Under the pieces are notes generated by a model. That model had not been told where the DNA came from. It searched no databases and saw nothing but the letters and a program-made list of their open reading frames with translations. 64,000 nucleotides of DNA, from NCBI RefSeq assembly GCF_029937855.1, contig NZ_JAPYPC010000022.1, positions 1-64,000 of the forward strand, in the 5' to 3' direction. Made by a program: the position numbers and the translations under genes. Of the stretch, positions 17,513-25,188 are shown one piece after another. This DNA is from Christiangramia sp. Lineage in GTDB: Bacteria > Bacteroidota > Bacteroidia > Flavobacteriales > Flavobacteriaceae. Every line of letters starts with the position of its first letter. Positions within the stretch are counted from its first letter, which is position 1.

Positions 17513-19015
17513 ATGCATAACCGCAATTATAAAGCAATACTCTATTTTATAGGGTTGGTGATCTTAGTCACACTTTCCATACAACTTTATTGGAACTACA
17601 AAAATTTCCAATCTGGAAAACAACAGTTGATCAATGAAGTACAAACAAGCCTGGACAATGCCATTGATGCTTATTATGTTGATCTTGCCGATAGAAATAC
17701 GGTAGGATTAACTTTAAATGATGGTGGGGATATTACAAAAAGTAGCCGGTTGGATAGCTTATATAAATTTTTGGACAAATCAAAAACAGATTTAATAAGC
17801 AGCCTGGATAGCTTAGATCCTAAAAAATTGGAGGGGCTTAAAATATTCAAAAGCTCCACATTTAACGATACTTCCTATCCAGATTTAAAAAAGTTCACCT
17901 TTTCTAGCAAGAATAAAGCTGCTCAGGATAGTCTTTTCGGATCCGTGAAAAAATTAAGATTTCCTAAAGACAGTATTTTTAAATTAGCGTCTAAAGTAAT
18001 TATATCTATCACCACCGATACCTTACAAATCTCCGATCTAAATAATTTTATAGATGAACAGTTACAACAAAAAAATATAGAAACCGGCTATGGCTATGTT
18101 TTCGAAAATAACAGCGGTGACGTCCAGGAACATAATCTCCAAATTAGGGATAATGCAAGTCTTAGCACCACTTCTAAATCAGCTTATTTACCGAAAAAAA
18201 GTTCATTTAAATTTTATTTTAACCCCAATACAGGACTTATATTAAAACGTAATATGATGGGTTTACTGCTCTCGGCAATCTTAATGTGTTGCGTAGTAGG
18301 TTGTTTATTATTTATGCTCAAAGTTATAAATCGACAAAAGCAATTGGCAGAGATAAAAAATGATTTAATCGGCAATATCACCCATGAGTTTAAAACCCCT
18401 ATTGCTACCATAAAAGCTGCTTTGGAAGGTATAACCAATTTTAATAAAAATAACGATCCGGTAAAAACCAGGAATTACCTCGAAATTTCCAATGCCCAAC
18501 TGGGGAAACTACAGATGATGGTAGAAAAATTATTGGAAACCGCCACGTTAGACGGGGATCAACTAAAACTGAAAAAAGAAGAAGTTTCTGTCGATGTATT
18601 AGTAAAAGAATTAGTAATGAAACATCAAAGGTTAGCATCAAACAAGAATTTTTATTTGAAGCAGAACCTAAAGAAAACCTGGATACTGGCAGACCCGTTT
18701 CATCTGGAAAATGCTTTGAACAATATTCTGGACAATGCTGTAAAATATGGAGGAGATGAGATCAATATTCAACTACAGGATTTTTCTGGAAATATTAAAA
18801 TTACCATTGAAGATTCTGGAAAAATGCTAACTAAAGAACAGGCTGATAAGGTTTTTGAAAAATTTTACAGGGTTCCGCATGGAAATATGCACGATATAAA
18901 AGGCTTTGGAATTGGTCTTTATTATACCTTAAAAGTTATAGAAAAACATCACGGACAAATCCATCTTGAGATTAAACCGAATACTAAATTCACAATTTTC
19001 CTGCCTCATGAATAA
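17513..19015 (+). CDS. Membrane sensor histidine kinase
   Basis: About 500 residues. Two membrane helices (about 9-25 and 245-268) flank a periplasmic sensor domain of about 215 residues with no recognised fold. The cytoplasmic part has HisKA with NITHEFKTPIATIKAALE (His near residue 290) and HATPase_c with N-box NALNNILDNAVKYG, G1 IEDSGKML, F-box FEKFYRV and G2 GFGIGLYY; all motifs are present. The ATG at 17513 (MHNRNYKAIL) is preferred over an in-frame TTG six bases earlier. Its stop overlaps the ATG of the regulator by eight bases, so the two are coupled. Divergent from the receptor operon, suggesting it senses envelope status or substrate uptake. Confidence 0.9.
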   Translation: MHNRNYKAILYFIGLVILVTLSIQLYWNYKNFQSGKQQLINEVQTSLDNAIDAYYVDLADRNTVGLTLNDGGDITKSSRLDSLYKFLDKSKTDLISSLDSLDPKKLEGLKIFKSSTFNDTSYPDLKKFTFSSKNKAAQDSLFGSVKKLRFPKDSIFKLASKVIISITTDTLQISDLNNFIDEQLQQKNIETGYGYVFENNSGDVQEHNLQIRDNASLSTTSKSAYLPKKSSFKFYFNPNTGLILKRNMMGLLLSAILMCCVVGCLLFMLKVINRQKQLAEIKNDLIGNITHEFKTPIATIKAALEGITNFNKNNDPVKTRNYLEISNAQLGKLQMMVEKLLETATLDGDQLKLKKEEVSVDVLVKELVMKHQRLASNKNFYLKQNLKKTWILADPFHLENALNNILDNAVKYGGDEINIQLQDFSGNIKITIEDSGKMLTKEQADKVFEKFYRVPHGNMHDIKGFGIGLYYTLKVIEKHHGQIHLEIKPNTKFTIFLPHE

Positions 19016-19694
19016 AAAAATTCAGGTTCTGCTAGCAGAAGATGAACCTTCCTTGGCTCAAATTGTCAAAGAAAGTTTAGAGACCCGGGACTTTCAGGTG
19101 ATCTGGGCAGACAACGGTCTACTTGCCCTTGAAAAATTTCATCAGCAACAACCGGAAATATTGGTTCTAGATGTGATGATGCCGAAAAAAGACGGATTTA
19201 CTCTGGCCAAAGAAATCAGAAAAATTAATGACACCATTCCAATTATATTTCTCACTGCTAAATCTCAAACCGAAGACGTGGTAGAAGGCTTTAGTATCGG
19301 AGGCAATGACTACCTGAAGAAGCCTTTTAGTATGGAGGAATTGATAGTTAGAATGAATAATCTTCTAAATCGGAAAAAACAACAACTCGAACATGCAATT
19401 ATTGAAATTGGAGATTATAAATTCGATTTTCCTAAACAAACGCTGCAATATAAAGAAGAGGAGAAAAAATTATTGACCCATCGTGAAGCTCATCTCCTTT
19501 TCCACCTCAGTAAGAATAAAAATAAATTACTGGATAGATCTCTAATATTAAATAAACTATGGGGTAATGATGATTTCTTTAGTGCTAGAAGTATGGATGT
19601 TTTTATATCAAAACTTCGAAAAAAGCTGGCAAGGGATAAAACCATTCAAATAGTAAATGTTCGCAGTTATGGATATAAGATAATTTATGACTAA
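19008..19694 (+). CDS. OmpR-family response regulator
   Basis: 228 residues from the ATG at 19008, which overlaps the kinase stop (ATGAATAA). Receiver domain with the acidic pair AEDEP, phospho-Asp in LVLDVMMPKKDG (about residue 53), switch Thr in FLTAK and Lys in LKKPF, then a winged-helix C-terminal DNA-binding domain (LLTHREAHLLFHL through SMDVFISKLRKKLARD and VRSYGYKI). Cognate regulator of the kinase just upstream. The 10-base-spaced GTTAA repeats before the kinase gene are a fitting autoregulatory binding site. Confidence 0.93.
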   Translation: MNKKIQVLLAEDEPSLAQIVKESLETRDFQVIWADNGLLALEKFHQQQPEILVLDVMMPKKDGFTLAKEIRKINDTIPIIFLTAKSQTEDVVEGFSIGGNDYLKKPFSMEELIVRMNNLLNRKKQQLEHAIIEIGDYKFDFPKQTLQYKEEEKKLLTHREAHLLFHLSKNKNKLLDRSLILNKLWGNDDFFSARSMDVFISKLRKKLARDKTIQIVNVRSYGYKIIYD

Positions 19695-19838
19695 AATTTA
19701 TGTATGATATATTAATAGAAAAAAGGTAGGAGCGCAGTGATTGGTCTAAAGTAAAGAGCTATAACCTGTCCTAAAAAAAATATTATACAAGAATATCAAA
19801 TTAAAATTACACACTCAAACCAAGAACTTATCAACACT

Positions 19839-19848
19839 AAAACGTTTT
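19839..19848. promoter_or_regulatory. Possible LacI-type operator before amylase
   Basis: Perfect 10-bp palindrome AAAACGTTTT with a central CG, 79 bases before the amylase start. Sites of this form are typical for LacI/GalR-family sugar regulators. No such regulator is encoded in the window, and a 10-mer can occur by chance in AT-rich DNA. Confidence 0.3.
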
Positions 19849-19926
19849 CGTATATGGTATTCTTACTTTATTCGGTTTAAATATGTGAAGTTTTCATAAT
19901 TTATAAAAAACCTAAATCTATATATT

Positions 19927-21306
19927 ATGAAATTTACAAATTACTTATTGGCACTGGGACTACTATTGGGACTGTTCAGTTCCTGTGAAAAAGCAGAAGT
20001 TCCTGGCGAAATTCCGGCAGATGAAATACATTCCGCTATGCCTAAAGAAAAGCACGGAAACTTTTCAAAGGCTCCAATAGGAAGTAAAGTTATGATGCAG
20101 GCTTTTTATTGGGATGTTCCGGCCGGGGGCACCTGGTGGGAAACGATTTCCTCAAAAATTCCTTCCTGGAAGAACGCTGGAATCGATGCAATCTGGCTCC
20201 CTCCGGCATCAAAAGCACAAAACGGCCCTTTTTCTATGGGATATGATCCTTTTGATTATTATGATTTTGGAGATTATGACCAGATGGGATCTGTTGAAAC
20301 CAGGTTCGGATCCAGAAATGAATTGGAATCCCTGATTAGTACCGCGCATAATAATAATATTAGCGTCATAGCGGATATTGTATTGAATCATAATAGTGGA
20401 GGTGCACTCGAAGACAATCCATTTACCGGAACCTCGACATATACAGATTACGATCCGGCCTCCGGCCTATTTTACAGATCCGCAACAGATTTTCATCCAA
20501 ACGATTATCATAACAATGATTCAGGAGCTTTTGGTGGTTTTGCGGATTTATGTCATGACAAAGCATACGTGCAGGACTGGCTATGGAATAAAACCAATTC
20601 AGTAGCTAAGTACTATAAAAATACTATGGGATTTGACGGGTGGCGATTTGACTATGTAAAAGGCTTTGCCCCCTGGGTGGTGAATGTCTGGACTAATGAA
20701 GTTGGTGGTTTTGCCATAGGAGAATTATGGGATGGAAATGCTTCAGTTTTAGAAGCATGGGTAGATCAATCAGGTGCATCTGCATTTGACTTTGCCTGCT
20801 ATTACCGTATGAAAGATGCATTCGAAGGAAATGATCTGACAAAGCTTCAGGGGGATATGTTATGGAAAAGAAGGCCTACAAAGGCAGTAACTTTTGTAGC
20901 CAATCATGATACTGATGAAATTTACAACGGTAAATTACTCGCCTACGCCTACATACTCACTCATGAGGGTTATCCCACTGTCTTTTACAGCGATTACGAA
21001 GAATGGCTTGATAAGAATAAACTTAACAACTTAATATGGATTCATAACAATAAAGCGGGAGGCTCAACCTCAATATTGCATGCAGATCAGGATGAATATG
21101 TGGCTAGACGAAATGGTAATCCGGGTCTGATAGTTTATATAAATAATAGTAGTTCCAGGAAGGAAAGATGGGTATCTACTAATTGGAATTCTAGTAGAAT
21201 AAAAGATTTTACCGGAAATTCCGGTTGGGAACCGATAACTCAAGCTGATGGTTGGGTTAAAATAGAAGTGCCGGCTAAAAGCTATTCGATTTGGTCTACC
21301 AAATAA
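19927..21306 (+). CDS. GH13 alpha-amylase lipoprotein, archaeal type
   Basis: 459 residues. Secreted endo-acting starch hydrolase. Lipoprotein signal ending in FSSC (Cys20), so probably anchored on the cell surface or in the periplasm. The (beta/alpha)8 barrel has GH13 region I DIVLNH (150-155), region II GWRFDYVKG with nucleophile Asp242, region III IGELWD with acid/base Glu266 and region IV FVANHD with Asp328; a C-terminal beta domain follows. The sequence is strikingly like hyperthermophilic archaeal amylases (GH13_7): WWETISSKIPSWKNAGIDAIW, SMGYDPFDYYDFGDY, ETRFGS and FDYVKGFAPWVV have direct counterparts. The archaeal zinc ligands appear conserved (His190, His195, Cys209). A terminator follows. 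No SusC/SusD genes are nearby. Confidence 0.93.
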   Translation: MKFTNYLLALGLLLGLFSSCEKAEVPGEIPADEIHSAMPKEKHGNFSKAPIGSKVMMQAFYWDVPAGGTWWETISSKIPSWKNAGIDAIWLPPASKAQNGPFSMGYDPFDYYDFGDYDQMGSVETRFGSRNELESLISTAHNNNISVIADIVLNHNSGGALEDNPFTGTSTYTDYDPASGLFYRSATDFHPNDYHNNDSGAFGGFADLCHDKAYVQDWLWNKTNSVAKYYKNTMGFDGWRFDYVKGFAPWVVNVWTNEVGGFAIGELWDGNASVLEAWVDQSGASAFDFACYYRMKDAFEGNDLTKLQGDMLWKRRPTKAVTFVANHDTDEIYNGKLLAYAYILTHEGYPTVFYSDYEEWLDKNKLNNLIWIHNNKAGGSTSILHADQDEYVARRNGNPGLIVYINNSSSRKERWVSTNWNSSRIKDFTGNSGWEPITQADGWVKIEVPAKSYSIWSTK

Positions 21307-21322
21307 TTTTAAATCAAAATGA

Positions 21323-21352
21323 AGAAGTGTATCCTCCTGGGGTTACACTTCT
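21323..21352 (+). terminator. Terminator after amylase
   Basis: Perfect 9-bp stem AGAAGTGTA (21323-21331) / TACACTTCT (21344-21352) followed by CTTTACTT. It lies between the convergent amylase and traN genes. Confidence 0.7.
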
Positions 21353-21428
21353 CTTTACTTCATTTCCCTACATTCAAAACCAATATTACCTTAAACGCCT
21401 GGCAAGTCTATGGTACTGGGAACTAATA

Positions 21429-22229
21429 CTACAGCATTAATTTTAAATATCTATTGCCTTTTGTCTCAGTCAGCCCTATTTTTAGCTTTTCATTAGAGCC
21501 AATGGTAAATTTAGGGTAGGTTATTACAAAATGAAGCTTTTCTGCTTTATGTATTTTTTCCGGAAGCCTGTAGCTATATATTGGTTGAATTATTAATTTT
21601 TGAAATGAACTTTTCCTGTTTTTCCTTCCCTGTACTTTATAAAGCTCCACGGTATTAATTTCATAATCAATATTAGAGTTATTTTCAATAGCATATTTTA
21701 CAAAAACATGATCTCCGTAATGATTGATGGATTTCACTTCCAGTCTTAACCCATATTTTCGTTTCACCTTTATTCTTCCTATGGAAGCCTTAAGGTAATA
21801 TTTTGAGAGGTTTTTAAAATAACTTTCATTCTTTAAAGCGTAGGTAGACTTACCAAATTCTTTTTCAATGACCGTTTTCCCCTTTAAAGATTTCGGAGGA
21901 TTTATCTGCTCTTTTGCTGAAATAAAATAATTAAACCTGGAAAGTGTATCCTGATACTTCAGGATATAGGAATAGACACCGCCATCCTCTGTGCGGATTA
22001 ACAAATTACTATCCAGCCCCGGTTTGCCCTGGAGTAGGCCAAGGCTGTCTGGTGCCGCCACGTTATAGCTAAACACAAAATCCTCCGAACCTGTTACCGC
22101 CTGCTCAATTGGTGCGGGCATAATAAAGGCTACGTTCTGATTTTGATTACAATAGATAGTTGCTATTTGCTCCTGCGCAAAACTTATCGCCGTGAAGCAT
22201 AATACATATCCTAAAATAATTCTTTTCAT
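21429..22229 (-). CDS. traN: Conjugative transposon protein TraN (DUF4138)
   Basis: 266 residues with a signal peptide (MKRIILGYVLCFTAISFAQ), mostly beta-sheet with a basic C-terminal half. Matches the TraN/DUF4138 family of CTnDOT-type elements, a periplasmic or outer-membrane-associated component of the mating apparatus thought to work like VirB9. Last gene of the minus-strand tra operon; its start overlaps the traM stop by four bases. Its 3' end faces the amylase terminator. Confidence 0.85.
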   Translation of the reverse strand: MKRIILGYVLCFTAISFAQEQIATIYCNQNQNVAFIMPAPIEQAVTGSEDFVFSYNVAAPDSLGLLQGKPGLDSNLLIRTEDGGVYSYILKYQDTLSRFNYFISAKEQINPPKSLKGKTVIEKEFGKSTYALKNESYFKNLSKYYLKASIGRIKVKRKYGLRLEVKSINHYGDHVFVKYAIENNSNIDYEINTVELYKVQGRKNRKSSFQKLIIQPIYSYRLPEKIHKAEKLHFVITYPKFTIGSNEKLKIGLTETKGNRYLKLML

Positions 22230-23140
22230 AATACTGGTTTTAAATAAAGTTGATACTGGTGAAGCACCTTCACCTTTACATTGCGGTTGCTACGCTGGAA
22301 AATACTCTTAAGACCGCTAACCTGTGGAACACCTGAAATATTAATATCCTGGATCAGATCATCGATCACTTCCGTGGTCGCCTGACTACGAAAACTGTTT
22401 TCGATATAGATACCTTCCTGACCATCTGAAATATCATACGCTTTTAATGCGGTTTTTAAATCTTCAGTGGGATGTATGTTTAGTAAGAGCCGGTTCGCCT
22501 TAAAACTGCAGTTCGCATATATAATGCTGTTTTTGGTTAGGGTATCTGATTCATGGATAAAATCCTCGGTAAATCGTAGCTCAAGACGTTGATCTTTTCG
22601 CACTACCTGGTTCCCATTTACTTCGGCCCGTATTAATAACTTTCCCGTTGGTGATTGTTGAACATTTTTTTGCTGAGAAGCCAAGAAAAATGAGCGGTGG
22701 CCATGACCTATACTAAATACTGGATCTTTTGGCGATATCACAACCAAGGGTGTTTTCACCGTATCCTTCTCCAGGATACTCTTAAACGATTCCAGGTGAT
22801 AATCTTCTGGCTCCGGACCACTGGCCAAAATACTATCCATTAATTTTATTTTCTCTTTCTCTTCCAGGTAAGGATCATAAAGGCCATCCTTATCGATCAA
22901 CTTTTCATCATATATACTCGGAGCGATGCCGGATCTTGTTTCTTTTAAATTATCCACCGCCTCCTTCCGGCTCTCATAATCTTTTTGACTCTCCTCCAAT
23001 AGCGGTACTTTAGGCTGCTCCAGGGTTTCGGTTTCTTCGGAATCCTCACTGAATAACATAAATCCGTAGATCCCGATAAACGTGATTATTAATAGCACCA
23101 CGATACCGAATACAAATTTTTTCTTATCTAGGTTCATCAT
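22226..23140 (-). CDS. traM: Conjugative transposon protein TraM
   Basis: 304 residues. A short cytoplasmic N-terminus, one membrane helix (about 8-30, FVFGIVVLLIITFIGIYGFM), a Glu/Lys/Pro-rich linker, and a beta-rich C-terminal domain beginning near residue 150, the layout of a VirB10-like bridging protein. Order and overlaps (17 bases with traK, 4 with traN) agree with the Bacteroides tra cluster. No TraL-size gene lies between traK and traM. Confidence 0.85.
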   Translation of the reverse strand: MMNLDKKKFVFGIVVLLIITFIGIYGFMLFSEDSEETETLEQPKVPLLEESQKDYESRKEAVDNLKETRSGIAPSIYDEKLIDKDGLYDPYLEEKEKIKLMDSILASGPEPEDYHLESFKSILEKDTVKTPLVVISPKDPVFSIGHGHRSFFLASQQKNVQQSPTGKLLIRAEVNGNQVVRKDQRLELRFTEDFIHESDTLTKNSIIYANCSFKANRLLLNIHPTEDLKTALKAYDISDGQEGIYIENSFRSQATTEVIDDLIQDINISGVPQVSGLKSIFQRSNRNVKVKVLHQYQLYLKPVL

Positions 23141-23741
23141 TTAATTTTTTTAAACTGTTTTCGAAATAATTAGTAATTAATAATCCATGGGGATTCCTGG
23201 GGAAATGACGATCTACCCGGATTAGTTCGCCGCTGGTAACTAATTCATACCGGTCGATAATACTGCCCCGGTTGATCTCAAAATGAACTTTTGTTTTAAA
23301 GGCATACGGAGCTTTGGTCATATCAATTTTTGAATCCAGCCTGGTAACTTTTTGCACCAGGGCATATTGCAATAGCCGGTTGTAAACGCCATCCTCCCTT
23401 TTCTGCCGATATACTTCATCTACCGACTGGTTGCCCAGCCATAAGGCTTTCTCCAGGTTGGACTCATAATTGCTGGTGTTGAGATCATAAAAATATCGGT
23501 GGAACAAATCCAGGTGAGAAAGGCTTTCCACTACCAGGTGTTCCTTTTTATCAGTTAATTTCAATGGTATAACCATTCCATTGCTATCTATCGCAAAAGC
23601 TTTATCTAGCATCTCCTGGTATACCTTTCGTACCTGGTATATGGAGATCATACTGCTGGAAAAAGCAATAATGATGACTGATAATACAATAAAGCGGTTT
23701 AACCGGAGTACGTTGTAAATATGTGTATAAGGTGTTTTCAT
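23124..23741 (-). CDS. traK: Conjugative transposon protein TraK
   Basis: 205 residues. One N-terminal membrane helix (about 15-35, FIVLSVIIIAFSSSMISIYQV) followed by a periplasmic domain, the layout of VirB8-like proteins of the mating-pore assembly. Matches TraK of CTnDOT-type elements in size, position and the opening NVLRLNRFIVLS. It follows traJ by 47 bases and overlaps traM by 17. Confidence 0.85.
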   Translation of the reverse strand: MKTPYTHIYNVLRLNRFIVLSVIIIAFSSSMISIYQVRKVYQEMLDKAFAIDSNGMVIPLKLTDKKEHLVVESLSHLDLFHRYFYDLNTSNYESNLEKALWLGNQSVDEVYRQKREDGVYNRLLQYALVQKVTRLDSKIDMTKAPYAFKTKVHFEINRGSIIDRYELVTSGELIRVDRHFPRNPHGLLITNYFENSLKKLNDEPR

Positions 23742-23788
23742 ATGTTCTAATCGTTAGGTTTATTAAATTTTAAATATCCTCTCTCGGG

Positions 23789-24613
23789 TTAAGCTGTGAA
23801 TAATCGAAATGTAAAATTGATCGCTCTATGGTATAATTTGAACTTGAGTAGCAAAATAAAGGCTACGGATCCCAACTGAATCACCGGGGCCAGAATACTG
23901 CCGTCCACATCCTCACCTACCAGGTTAGGCCAGAAATTAACATTTATGGCTTCATATAACTGGTTTATAAAAATATTGACTAGGAAAAATGCCGGAACGA
24001 TCATATAAACGGCAGCGTATAGCTTAAAAAACCGGTAACCCATCTCCCTGAATTTCTCAAATACGGCTAAACTAATCACCAGGGGAAACAACACCTGCAT
24101 CAGACCCAGGATGAAAAACCGTTCCGCAAGGAACAAGGGATAAATAAAAAGATCCATGATCCATAAGAACAAGCTGAGGATAAAGGCAATCATCTTCATC
24201 GGGTAAAATGGGGTGACCAGATACTCATACAACATAGCCAGAGCTTTGCTCCCGGCTTCAATCAGGCTGATATCCTTTTCGACTTCCATATCTTGTAGCT
24301 GTAAAGGAACCAGGGCTGGTGCAGTATTACGGAACTGGTTTTCGATGCCCACCAGGATACCATCAAAAACTGCCAGTATTTCCGTAGAAAACACAACCAG
24401 CAATACCACCATAAAATTCTTTATTAGCCCTCCCGGGCTTAAGCCCCAGGTATATCCCTCACTACTTACCGCCCCCTCGTGGTATTTTTTAATAATGTTT
24501 ACCAGGAACAATAAAACTGCCAGGCCTTTCATACCCGCGATTGTGTACTGCGAGAAATCGGTTTCCTTGATCGTATTGAATACGGCATCAATATATTCCA
24601 GTCCCAGATCCAT
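23789..24613 (-). CDS. traJ: Conjugative transposon protein TraJ
   Basis: 274 residues, polytopic: several membrane helices (about 27-42, 66-85, 140-190 and 235-265) with a soluble stretch in between, as in VirB6/TrbL-like channel proteins. Matches TraJ in the Bacteroidota cluster by size and place between traI and traK. It begins five bases after the traI stop. Confidence 0.82.
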   Translation of the reverse strand: MDLGLEYIDAVFNTIKETDFSQYTIAGMKGLAVLLFLVNIIKKYHEGAVSSEGYTWGLSPGGLIKNFMVVLLVVFSTEILAVFDGILVGIENQFRNTAPALVPLQLQDMEVEKDISLIEAGSKALAMLYEYLVTPFYPMKMIAFILSLFLWIMDLFIYPLFLAERFFILGLMQVLFPLVISLAVFEKFREMGYRFFKLYAAVYMIVPAFFLVNIFINQLYEAINVNFWPNLVGEDVDGSILAPVIQLGSVAFILLLKFKLYHRAINFTFRLFTA

Positions 24614-24618
24614 TGCTC

Positions 24619-25188
24619 TTAATATTGGGTCTCACGACTGTTAATGGCCTCGGTGGCTTTGCGAAAATCAATAATGAGCTGATAGCGTCTTTTTTTGAGC
24701 TCGATCTCACTGGCCATCTCCCGAGAGCGCATACGCTGCGCCTCTAGAATTTCCAGGCGTTCAGCATCGGTCATATTCAGGTAATTATTGGTGAGTAGCT
24801 CTTGCATAAAGCCTAGATCTTCCAGGGCACGAGCTACAAGACTGTTGAAAGAGTCACTTATCCGATCCACTTCATCTGGACGGATATAGGGAGAATTAAG
24901 AATATCTCGCAGATCATTCTCCACTGTTTCATAGAGTCGTTGATTATTTTCAATGATTTCCCGTACGGCTTTTAACTGCTTGATGATAGAACTAACCTTT
25001 TCGATCCGTTCTTTTTGTTCTTTTAAAAAATTTGCCGCTTTTAAAAGTTGAGAGGTCTGTTTGGCCGATTCGATCAATTGCTGACCAAGAGCCAGGAAAT
25101 TGGTATTGTCGTATACCGGCATTCCCTGTGCTTTCAAATTGGTAGTACCTGCCATTGCAAGTGCCACCACGAGTATTAGTTTTTTCAT
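24619..25188 (-). CDS. traI: TraI-like conjugal transfer protein (DUF4141-like)
   Basis: 189 residues with a signal peptide (MKKLILVVALAMAGTTNLKAQ) followed by an almost wholly helical, coiled-coil-prone region (about 35-185), resembling the periplasmic VirB5/TrbJ type that in Bacteroides elements is called TraI. Its ATG overlaps the traG stop by four bases, so they are coupled. Slightly shorter than the CTnDOT protein as I remember it. Confidence 0.75.
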   Translation of the reverse strand: MKKLILVVALAMAGTTNLKAQGMPVYDNTNFLALGQQLIESAKQTSQLLKAANFLKEQKERIEKVSSIIKQLKAVREIIENNQRLYETVENDLRDILNSPYIRPDEVDRISDSFNSLVARALEDLGFMQELLTNNYLNMTDAERLEILEAQRMRSREMASEIELKKRRYQLIIDFRKATEAINSRETQY

